Of a DNA stretch of 38,153 nucleotides, positions 1 through 7,334 are shown in pieces (position 1 is the stretch's first letter; the number at the start of each line of letters is the position of its first letter). The position numbers and the translations under genes were made by a program. The notes beneath the pieces were generated by a model that was not told the origin of the DNA, searched no databases, and saw only the letters and a list, made by a program, of their open reading frames with translations. The stretch is from Candidatus Saccharimonadota bacterium (GTDB taxonomy: Bacteria; Patescibacteriota; Saccharimonadia; Saccharimonadales; UBA4665): positions 1 to 38,153 of the forward strand of contig DAHWAT010000004.1 of NCBI GenBank assembly GCA_027327085.1. The letters are read 5' to 3'.

Positions 1-1383
1 GAGGATTTCCACCCCCTTGATAACGATTCAGTCAATCTTTACAGTTGTGGCCCAACCGTTTATGCTCAGATTCACTTAGGCAACCTCAGCTCTTTTATAT
101 ACGCTGACAGCCTGCACCGTTTGTTAGTAGCATCAGGCTATAAAGTAAATCATGTCATGAACATTACCGATGTTGATGACAAAACGATTAAAGCTAGCCA
201 GACAGAATATAAAGATTTAGAGCCTAAACAGGCACTAGCTAAGCTCACCGAACACTATGAAAGTATCTTTAAAAGAGATCTTAGCCTTGTCGGTATTAAA
301 CATGATCATTATGAATTTACTAAAGCAACAGCCTATATAGGTCAAATGCAGCAGCTGATAGAGCAACTGCTCAGCGATAAGTTTGCCTATGTAGCCGATG
401 ACGGTGTCTACTTCTCCATAAAAAACTATCAGGCTAGCGGTAAGGTTTATGGTCAGTTAAGCGACATACCAAAAAGTTCAAATAGTGAAGCACGGATCAA
501 TAATGACGAATACGACAAAGCATCCATCCACGATTTTGCCTTATGGAAAAAAGCTAAAGCAAATGAGCCAAGTTGGCCATTTAAACTTGATAATCAAGAC
601 TTAGTTGGTCGACCCGGTTGGCACATTGAGTGTTCGGCTATGAGTACAACAAAACTCGGACAGCCTTTTGATATTCATACCGGTGGCATAGATTTACTTT
701 TTCCGCACCATGAGAACGAGATCGCTCAAAGTACGGCCGGCCATCATAATCCGGTTTTAGCCAATTACTTTTTTCATAACAACTACATGCTGATTAATAA
801 TCAAAAAATGAGCAAAAGCTTAGATAACTTTATTAACCTAAAAGATATCATCGCTCAAGGTTTCGATCCCTTAGCGTTTAGGCTACTAGTGCTGCAGTCG
901 CACTATCGGTCACAGGCGCATTTTTCTTGGGAAAATTTAAGTGCAGCCGAAAATCGCTTACTAGATTTAAGGGCTATGGCTGTTTTACGTTGGCAACCTC
1001 GCAAAGTTACCCATGATAGTTCAACTTTTGCCCTAGAAGACGCTGGCGATGATCTAATTAAGCTTTTACAAGACGATTTAAATACTCCTGAAGCCTTAGC
1101 TTTCTTAAGCAATGTCAGCACTCAGCTACAAACAGTCCATTTAGAAGAAGACATGTTGGATCACTTTAATAAGCTGTTGCAGACCATAGACGACTTACTC
1201 GGGCTTCAACTAACCAAGGAGCCTGACATAACCCAGCTCCAAAAACAGCTAATATTTAGGCGAGAGCAAGCTAGACAGGCTAAAGACTATCAAGCGGCTG
1301 ACGAACTAAGACAGCAACTTTTAAACCAAAATATCGGCCTAAGAGACGCTACTCATGGACCTATTTGGTATCGAGTGAAGTAA
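1..1383 (+). CDS. cysS: Cysteine--tRNA ligase (5'-truncated by window edge)
   Basis: Open frame continues from base 1 (EDFHPLDNDSVNLYSCGPTVYAQIHLGN...); CGPTVY, GGIDLLFPHHENEIAQS and KMSKS class-I aaRS motifs. Confidence 0.97.
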   Translation, partial: EDFHPLDNDSVNLYSCGPTVYAQIHLGNLSSFIYADSLHRLLVASGYKVNHVMNITDVDDKTIKASQTEYKDLEPKQALAKLTEHYESIFKRDLSLVGIKHDHYEFTKATAYIGQMQQLIEQLLSDKFAYVADDGVYFSIKNYQASGKVYGQLSDIPKSSNSEARINNDEYDKASIHDFALWKKAKANEPSWPFKLDNQDLVGRPGWHIECSAMSTTKLGQPFDIHTGGIDLLFPHHENEIAQSTAGHHNPVLANYFFHNNYMLINNQKMSKSLDNFINLKDIIAQGFDPLAFRLLVLQSHYRSQAHFSWENLSAAENRLLDLRAMAVLRWQPRKVTHDSSTFALEDAGDDLIKLLQDDLNTPEALAFLSNVSTQLQTVHLEEDMLDHFNKLLQTIDDLLGLQLTKEPDITQLQKQLIFRREQARQAKDYQAADELRQQLLNQNIGLRDATHGPIWYRVK

Positions 1384-2482
1384 CATGTCTAAATTCTTTA
1401 TTGTCAATTACGTTTTTGCTTCTAAGGTATTCTAAAACAGCAATTCTTAAACAACCGGCGACAGGAATTGCTAATATGCCACCAAATATACCGTCAAAAC
1501 TAACACCTATAATTACTGATATGAAGACTAAAAGAGGCGACATTTTGGTTGTATTGGATTGAATCCTCGGCTGAATAATATAGGCTTCGATTTGCATATA
1601 TAAGATATAGTAAGCCAGGATAATGATAGCCGAAGTAGTAGAGTGAAAAAGCGCGACTAGCGTTACGATAATTGCCCCAATAGTATGCCCAATCATCGGT
1701 ATGAGCGCACAGATAAAAATAACTACAACTAGTCCTGCTGGATAGCCAATGTGCAAAAGTACTATAACCGGCGAAATAACTAAAGCTGCAATTGCCGCCA
1801 TGATAACTTGACCGTTAGCATAGCCCCTAATCACCATGTACATGTCATGCGATAATCTTTCAGCCAAGCTATGATGGTGATCTGGAAGTAACTGTTTAAA
1901 AAAGTCTATCCATCTTGGCCCCTCAACTAGCATCATGAAAGTGGTAACCAGTATAACCAGTACCGAAAAAATACTACTCCCAACGGTTTTAGCAGTGCTA
2001 AAGGCTGTACCACCAATATTGGTTAACCTTTTAGATAGTTGATTAGAGATATTATTAATGGTGCCTTCTAGATTATGGTGTCTTATGAATGAGCCGATCG
2101 GGCTCTTTTGATCATGAAACTCTCGAAGAATATGAGGAGCTGCTTTAATTAATGAACCGGTTTGTCTGACTAACGGCGGCACAATGATAGATAAAAAGGT
2201 TCCGAGAACGATGACCACGATTAAAAATGACAGGGTAGTCGCAAACGAACGGCTTCCTTTGATTCTACCTGGCAAGTGCTGACTAACCCAGTTTACTGGT
2301 GTATTAAGCGCTAAGGCTAAGATAAAGGCTACAAAAATTAAGGCTAGAATATGCTCAGCTTTTTTAACACTAATGAATATCGCAATACTGGCAGCCGTTA
2401 GCAAAGCTATTCTAATAAAACTGCCCGTTGAAATCGTAACAGCTATCTCTTGCTTTTTATCATCATTTCTAAAATGTAGCAT
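1361..2482 (-). CDS. AI-2E family transporter (PerM/YdiK-like permease)
   Basis: 373 aa multi-TM protein with typical AI-2E architecture (LIPMIGHTIGAII, QIEAYIIQPRIQSNTTKMSPLLVFISVIIG...FGGILAIPVAG). 3' end overlaps cysS by 23 bp. Confidence 0.9.
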   Translation of the reverse strand: MLHFRNDDKKQEIAVTISTGSFIRIALLTAASIAIFISVKKAEHILALIFVAFILALALNTPVNWVSQHLPGRIKGSRSFATTLSFLIVVIVLGTFLSIIVPPLVRQTGSLIKAAPHILREFHDQKSPIGSFIRHHNLEGTINNISNQLSKRLTNIGGTAFSTAKTVGSSIFSVLVILVTTFMMLVEGPRWIDFFKQLLPDHHHSLAERLSHDMYMVIRGYANGQVIMAAIAALVISPVIVLLHIGYPAGLVVVIFICALIPMIGHTIGAIIVTLVALFHSTTSAIIILAYYILYMQIEAYIIQPRIQSNTTKMSPLLVFISVIIGVSFDGIFGGILAIPVAGCLRIAVLEYLRSKNVIDNKEFRHVTSLDTK

Positions 2483-2498
2483 TAGTCAATATTATCCT

Positions 2499-3653
2499 TT
2501 AACTACGTTTTTTTAGCAACGCTTTATAGTAAAAATCTAGCAAGGTTCCCCCTACAAGCTTAACATCAAATTTAGCCGCATAGGCACTACCTGAAGCAGC
2601 TATGTCGGCTCTTAATTTTGGATGCAGCATTAATTGTTCAATCCTAGAGGCAAGGGCAGCCGGATTATTAGTCGGGAATAATTGCTCAGGTTGGTGCTTA
2701 AGTACGGTTTTATAGCCTTCATTATCGGCCGCAATGACGGCTGAGCGGCCTGAAGCCATGGCCTCAAGCAGCACTATACCGAAACTTTCACCACCTGAAG
2801 CTGGGAAGACCGTTATATCGGCCGAAGCATAGTATCTAGGCTTAATCTCTTCCGATACAAACCCCTTAAATTCAACTACATTATGTAGATTATGAGTTGT
2901 GACGAAGTTATCTAAGCTAGACCGCAGCGGCCCTTTGCCACAAATGATTAGCTTAAATGGCGGCAAATCAGCTGTTTGACTTAAGATATAGATAGCTTTA
3001 ATTAGATCAAGGCAACCCTTACGTTTGACTAAGCGACCTAAAAATAAAATATTGAGACAGTTGTCGCTACCTGCTAGTGGCTTAGCCTTTTTAAATCTTG
3101 GGTAGTTAATCGGATTAGGTATAACTTCAGTTTTAACGCCAAAATCTCGCTTGACCACTCTGGCTGCAGCATCCGACACGCTAATTATTTTGTCAAACCG
3201 CTTGATTGATAGCCTAGACCACGCACCTAGCATAAAGTTACCAACATTTAGCAACCAACCATTAGGTACAACATGAAACGTCCCAATAATAGCCGTATTC
3301 TTACTGGCTAAATAAATAAATCTCTCGCCAAAGACAGGGTTATATGGAGCCTGAATGTGCAACACGTCAAACTGCTGATCTTTTAAAAACTGTCTTATTC
3401 TAGCTTGTCTAACTGGCAAAATCGGTATAGTTAGTCTATTGCCATTGGATCTAACGGCCATAGTACTGTTTAAAGAGACGGCATCGGCTTGACCGTAGTT
3501 TACCTCGCCAGCAACTATGTAGACTACCTTGTGTCCGCATGATTTATAAAAGCTCCCAAGCGTTAAGATATATTGTTGTACGCCATCAGGTTCTGACAGT
3601 CCGCCATCTAAAATAAAACCTATTTTAAGCAACGGCTTGTTTGTGTTTGTCAT
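2499..3653 (-). CDS. GT-B glycosyltransferase (GT4-like)
   Basis: N-terminal GGLSEPDGVQQYI and C-terminal FLGRLVKRKGCLDLIKA...FPASGGESFGIVLLEAMASG motif. Confidence 0.9.
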   Translation of the reverse strand: MTNTNKPLLKIGFILDGGLSEPDGVQQYILTLGSFYKSCGHKVVYIVAGEVNYGQADAVSLNSTMAVRSNGNRLTIPILPVRQARIRQFLKDQQFDVLHIQAPYNPVFGERFIYLASKNTAIIGTFHVVPNGWLLNVGNFMLGAWSRLSIKRFDKIISVSDAAARVVKRDFGVKTEVIPNPINYPRFKKAKPLAGSDNCLNILFLGRLVKRKGCLDLIKAIYILSQTADLPPFKLIICGKGPLRSSLDNFVTTHNLHNVVEFKGFVSEEIKPRYYASADITVFPASGGESFGIVLLEAMASGRSAVIAADNEGYKTVLKHQPEQLFPTNNPAALASRIEQLMLHPKLRADIAASGSAYAAKFDVKLVGGTLLDFYYKALLKKRS

Positions 3654-4776
3654 GATGCTTAACTAAAGCCTGCTGGTAAAACTCTTCGTATTGCTTAACT
3701 ATTTTAGAATAATCAAATTGCTTGACATAAGCCTTGGCCCATTTCTGCCAAACCCGCCTCAGTTCTTCGTTATAGGTAAGCAGCTCAAGCCGCCGAGAAA
3801 ACTCTTCAGTATCTTCAGCGTTGACGATCGACAGCGCTCCAGTACCTTTCATCAAATCATTATAGCCAGAGTTAGAGCCCGCTACCGTAACCACATTCAT
3901 AGCCATGGCTTCTAGCAGGACTATGCCAAAACTCTCACCAAATAGTGCAGGTGAAACAAATAAGTCGGCTTGATTAAACAACTCCAGTTTACGTTCTTCA
4001 GATACAAAACCAAGAAAACTAACATTATTTAGCTCTAAATCTTCACTTAGTAGCTTTAGTTTTTCCCGGTCAGGTCCATCACCAACAATAATCAGTTGAT
4101 CCTCTGGGTGATTAATACAGTAAACCTTAAAAGCTCTAAGTAAGTATTTGATACCTTTTCGGCCTTCTAAACGACCAATGTAGAGGATGGTTTTAGGTGC
4201 ATTTTCTGGTTTAGCCATTTTTTTTGACGGCTTGTACTTAGTTAGATCTATGCCATTAGGAATGATAGTTATAGGTTCATCGGTTAGGCTTGAGACGTAA
4301 TCGGCTCCGGAGGCAGAAACAGCTGTTAGTTCATCTATGTAACTAAGGACTGATTTTAAGTAGGGATTGACTACCTTAATAACCGTTCTGGTCATGAAAG
4401 CTTCAGGAATCTTAGAGTGAAAGGTCGCAATATTAACAGCTGTTGATCGCTGTAGTAACTGGCGGCTTAACAACGGAGACCATGGTTCATGAAAATGCAG
4501 AATGTCAAATTTCTCTTGCTCAAGTAAAGCATCTATTTTATCTATATCGTCAGAGCTGGAAACTTGGGTAGTAGTCGCAGCAGGGGACCTAAAATCAGTT
4601 GAAGTCCCCAAAAAAATAATATCCTTAACGGTTTTAGGCTCTTCTTTACGTGGCTTAGGTGTAATAATTTTAACTTCGTGGCCACAATCTATCAGTCCGT
4701 CTTTTAAAGCTAATATAACCTCAAGAACGCCACCATATCGATTGATGTTGTATGGACAGACCAAACCTATCTTCAT
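3625..4776 (-). CDS. GT-B glycosyltransferase (GT4, PimA-like)
   Basis: MKIGLVCPYNINRYGGVLEVI...; ILYIGRLEGRKGIKYLLRAF; FGESFGIVLLEAMAM. Paralogue of the adjacent GT; frames overlap by 29 bp. Confidence 0.9.
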   Translation of the reverse strand: MKIGLVCPYNINRYGGVLEVILALKDGLIDCGHEVKIITPKPRKEEPKTVKDIIFLGTSTDFRSPAATTTQVSSSDDIDKIDALLEQEKFDILHFHEPWSPLLSRQLLQRSTAVNIATFHSKIPEAFMTRTVIKVVNPYLKSVLSYIDELTAVSASGADYVSSLTDEPITIIPNGIDLTKYKPSKKMAKPENAPKTILYIGRLEGRKGIKYLLRAFKVYCINHPEDQLIIVGDGPDREKLKLLSEDLELNNVSFLGFVSEERKLELFNQADLFVSPALFGESFGIVLLEAMAMNVVTVAGSNSGYNDLMKGTGALSIVNAEDTEEFSRRLELLTYNEELRRVWQKWAKAYVKQFDYSKIVKQYEEFYQQALVKHHDKHKQAVA

Positions 4777-4785
4777 TAGGCTACA

Positions 4786-5724
4786 TTATACACTAGGAGC
4801 GGTATTCAGCCTTTTTCTGAGAGCTGGTGGTAACATCTTGCCAGCCTCCTTTTTGTCAGCTATGGTACTTGATGTATGCGAATTTCCTTTATAAACATAA
4901 GATTTATAACCCTTATAGACCACTTGCATATGTTCCGTAACGATTTCGTTACGTAAATAATGATCAACTTTTGAAACTACGTGTATCACATCTAAATCGA
5001 TCCGTTGTTGGCAGTTATCTATTTTTAAGAACTCGCTAATAGTTAGCCAGTTAGATCTAAGATCGTTAACTTGCCACAACATTGCTTCAAGCTCGATCAT
5101 GGCCTGATTCTCCTGCTTAGATAACGTATATTTTCGTTGTTTTGAATTTGGCGCCCTATCATAAATAAATTTAATGACCGGATAATTGATAAAAAATAAG
5201 TCCTGCGTTAAGCACATCACTTTGGTCCCCAAGAGCCGGCACAAAAAACTATAGGTAACCCGTTGAGGTTTGCTATAAATAAAATCATCTTTATGCATAA
5301 AGCCGGCTAAACTTATTAGTAAGTCGGTTTTTTTTGTTAGTTCTGGATATTTCTGGAACATTCTGGTAACAACAGCAAAGCCAAAAGAGATACCGACTAT
5401 TGTAATCCTTTTTCTACGAAAGCGTAATTTAATAAAAGCCGCTAAGTAATCAGCATATGAATCTAAGTTGATTTTTTTACCTATCTTTTCAAAACTATCC
5501 ATACCGCCAAAACCAGGTAAATCTGGTACAGTGACAGATCCGAAATCGGCAAAGTTTTCAGCTAAACTCCACCATCTTTCTAGCAGGCCATGATGACCAG
5601 ATATAATCAGGATCTCTCGTTTCTTATTCTGAGGCGCCGGGATATAAAGCATTCTGCCTTCAAGTTTGTTAATATTTAAAGGCGCAATGTAATCCGCCGG
5701 ATTAGAAGTTAGTCTACTAGCCAT
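4786..5724 (-). CDS. Alpha/beta-hydrolase fold protein
   Basis: GHHGLLERWWSLAENFADFGSVTVPDLPGFGG and nucleophile elbow GISFG; likely catalytic His near GNSHTSS. Confidence 0.75.
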   Translation of the reverse strand: MASRLTSNPADYIAPLNINKLEGRMLYIPAPQNKKREILIISGHHGLLERWWSLAENFADFGSVTVPDLPGFGGMDSFEKIGKKINLDSYADYLAAFIKLRFRRKRITIVGISFGFAVVTRMFQKYPELTKKTDLLISLAGFMHKDDFIYSKPQRVTYSFLCRLLGTKVMCLTQDLFFINYPVIKFIYDRAPNSKQRKYTLSKQENQAMIELEAMLWQVNDLRSNWLTISEFLKIDNCQQRIDLDVIHVVSKVDHYLRNEIVTEHMQVVYKGYKSYVYKGNSHTSSTIADKKEAGKMLPPALRKRLNTAPSV

Positions 5725-5807
5725 AATTTACTTCGTTGTATTTTAGCAAAGATATCGACAGATAACTAATAGTTTAGTATCTTATAGTAGCCTACGTAAA
5801 TATCCAA

Positions 5808-5882
5808 TGGGACGTGGCCAAGTGGTAAGGCACCGGGTTTTGGTCCCGGCATTCGGGGGTTCGAATCCCTCCGTCCCAGCCA
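5808..5882 (+). tRNA. tRNA-Gln (anticodon UUG), CCA encoded
   Basis: Acceptor TGGGACG/CGTCCCA; anticodon arm CCGGG-TTTTGGT-CCCGG (TTG at 34-36); T arm GGGGGTTCGAATCCCTC; discriminator G then CCA at 5880-5882. Confidence 0.97.
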
Positions 5883-5892
5883 AAGTATCTTG

Positions 5893-5920
5893 TTGACATG
5901 TGATACACTTTTGATACACT
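5893..5920 (+). promoter_or_regulatory. Promoter and probable operator of the toxin-antitoxin operon
   Basis: TTGACA (5893-5898), N16, TACACT (5915-5920) with extended -10 TG; direct repeat TGATACACT at 5901-5909 and 5912-5920 (11-bp period) suits RHH antitoxin autoregulation. Confidence 0.55.
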
Positions 5921-5926
5921 ATATCT

Positions 5927-6151
5927 ATGAGTACTGCAAAATCACGACTAAACATCAGTCTCCCAGACGATACCAAAGAAGCTCTCCTAAGAATTGCTAA
6001 GCGAGACCAAATGCCTGCCGCTACTAAGGCTGTTCGGCTTATGGAGATTGGCATGGAAACCGAAGAAGATGAAATATGGGATAAAATTGCTGCAAGTAGA
6101 GACCATAAAAATACCGTTTTTCACTCACACATTACCGCATTTGGTAGCTAA
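5927..6151 (+). CDS. RelB-like/ribbon-helix-helix antitoxin
   Basis: 74 aa; N-terminal MSTAKSRLNISLPDDTKEALLRIAKRDQMPAATKAVRLMEIGM matches an RHH pattern; stop codon directly abuts the ATG of the next gene. Confidence 0.8.
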   Translation: MSTAKSRLNISLPDDTKEALLRIAKRDQMPAATKAVRLMEIGMETEEDEIWDKIAASRDHKNTVFHSHITAFGS

Positions 6152-6424
6152 ATGTACAAGATCACCTATGCAGATAAGGTGTTTAAGGATGATTTACCTA
6201 ATATTCTTGAGCCATGGAAAAGCGAAATTAGAATAGCTATTGAAACAAAGCTTGCAACTCGACCGGAGCTATATAGTAGACCACTTCGTCGCTCATTAAA
6301 AGGGTATCGTAAATTAAGAGTTGGTGGTTATCGTGTCATATTCAGGATAGAAAACAAAAAAGTTAAAATCTTTGTTATCCAACATCGTTCAACTGTATAC
6401 ATAACTGCCCCAGATCGTCTTTAA
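6152..6424 (+). CDS. RelE/ParE-superfamily toxin
   Basis: 90 aa; YADKVFKDDLPNIL...RPLRRSLKGYRKLRVGGYRVIFRIENKKVKIFVIQHRSTVY, typical RelE core. Confidence 0.88.
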   Translation: MYKITYADKVFKDDLPNILEPWKSEIRIAIETKLATRPELYSRPLRRSLKGYRKLRVGGYRVIFRIENKKVKIFVIQHRSTVYITAPDRL

Positions 6425-6453
6425 ACTACTACCATAGATAAACTCAACTCACT

Positions 6454-6482
6454 GAGAGTTCAAATCCATTATCCCCAGACAA
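6454..6482 (+). repeat. tRNA-3'-end-like sequence, copy 1 (degenerate)
   Basis: GTTCAAATCCATTATCCCCAGACAA aligns gaplessly to the tRNA-Gln end GTTCGAATCCCTCCGTCCCAGCCAA with 18/25 identities by eye. Confidence 0.5.
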
Positions 6483-6516
6483 TATTTGACGTATTATTAT
6501 CTGTTATTATAAATGA

Positions 6517-6732
6517 ATGTCAGTGGAACTGCGAGACAATATAAACGATGGTTTTACCCACCCTTCCGAAGAAGCAGCCCGCCTGCTTACTCTTGAGGAA
6601 AGAGAGCAAAGAATTGGCATGTTTATTATTGCAGCCACAAAAGGTACGGCTTCTGTTGCTCTCCCAGGAGCAATAGTTGAGATAGGCAGCGACGTTATAG
6701 TTGGTAATCCGTACTTCCCTATAAGCAAGTAG
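6517..6732 (+). CDS. Small hypothetical protein (71 aa)
   Basis: Complete ORF preceded by extended -10 TGTTATTAT (6502-6510) exactly 6 nt before ATG; no recognised family. Confidence 0.5.
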   Translation: MSVELRDNINDGFTHPSEEAARLLTLEEREQRIGMFIIAATKGTASVALPGAIVEIGSDVIVGNPYFPISK

Positions 6733-6932
6733 CCGTCATGGCCGGCGTACTGGCGGTGTACCAAACTTATCAATTTCTAAGACAACGTTTGGCTAGAAGA
6801 TAGTAAATCTTGTTAATTATTACTCAAATCTAAAAAGCTTAGGGAATAAAAGACGCCATTTCATACGAATTCATAAGTAGGTGTTTAACACTGAACATAA
6901 TGGCTCATCTATACGACCACGATAAATTCTTA

Positions 6933-6965
6933 GGTTCGAGAATCGGAATATAGTCTTTGAAAAGC
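6933..6965 (+). repeat. tRNA-3'-end-like sequence, copy 2 (degenerate)
   Basis: GTTCGAGAATCGGAATATAGTC matches copy 3 (GTTCGAAAATCCGACCATAGTC) at 18/22 positions by eye. Confidence 0.45.
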
Positions 6966-6996
6966 TGAGTATCATTCATTTTGATACAATTAGGAT

Positions 6997-7215
6997 ATGT
7001 TTAAAATTATCGGTGCTTTGGGCTTGATCTTAATCTCGATTGGGGTTATTACAAAGCAGAGGAAACGTCAGGACATTCTGTATATTGTTGGAGGGTTGTG
7101 CTTAGAGGCTTACAGCATCAATTTAAATGATGTCATATTTATCATTCTTCAAATAGTTTTTAGCTTGTCAGCAATATACGATTTAACAAAACTTATGCGC
7201 TCAACAAAGCCTTAA
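6997..7215 (+). CDS. Small two- to three-TM membrane protein, unknown function
   Basis: 72 aa, hydrophobic segments (IIGALGLILISIGVI; VIFIILQIVFSLSAIYDL); preceded by TGATACAAT 6 nt before ATG. Confidence 0.65.
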   Translation: MFKIIGALGLILISIGVITKQRKRQDILYIVGGLCLEAYSINLNDVIFIILQIVFSLSAIYDLTKLMRSTKP

Positions 7216-7252
7216 CTCTAGCTATCGACTCAGGGTCAATAGCAAGATTCAA

Positions 7253-7284
7253 AGTTCGAAAATCCGACCATAGTCCCAGCCAAG
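7253..7284 (+). repeat. tRNA-3'-end-like sequence, copy 3
   Basis: GTTCGAAAATCCGACCATAGTCCCAGCCAA; exact 11-bp GTCCCAGCCAA match with the tRNA-Gln 3' end plus the T-loop-like GTTCGAA. Confidence 0.6.
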
Positions 7285-7334
7285 GCCTACTATAAATAAG
7301 GTAAAGCTATGTAACTGCGCTGTCCTGTATTTTA

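Larger units (their letters stand above)
5884..7283. mobile_element. Candidate tRNA-anchored accessory island / cassette-like array
   Basis: Begins at tRNA-Gln 3' end and ends at a repeat of GTCCCAGCCAA (5873-5883 and 7273-7283). Contains three small gene modules separated by degenerate tRNA-3'-end-like sequences. No recombinase gene seen. Confidence 0.5.

Noticed and set aside
903-1121. Small ORF antisense to cysS
   Set aside because: Lies entirely within a well-supported cysS reading frame; chance ORF. Same reasoning for the other short antisense ORFs in the track, e.g. 7652-8008, 21508-21909, 31169-31366.
5776-5891. AGTATCTT occurring on both sides of tRNA-Gln (5776-5783 and 5884-5891)
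   Set aside because: Only 8 bp in an AT-rich context; compatible with chance, no further homology.
5782-6054. 90-aa minus-strand ORF with GTEGFEPPNAGTKTRCLTTWPRP
   Set aside because: It is the antisense of tRNA-Gln; this peptide is a familiar spurious annotation from tRNA antisense.
6507-6773. 88-aa minus-strand ORF opposite the 71-aa island ORF
   Set aside because: No promoter or family signal; the plus-strand ORF has a fitting -10 box and module context.
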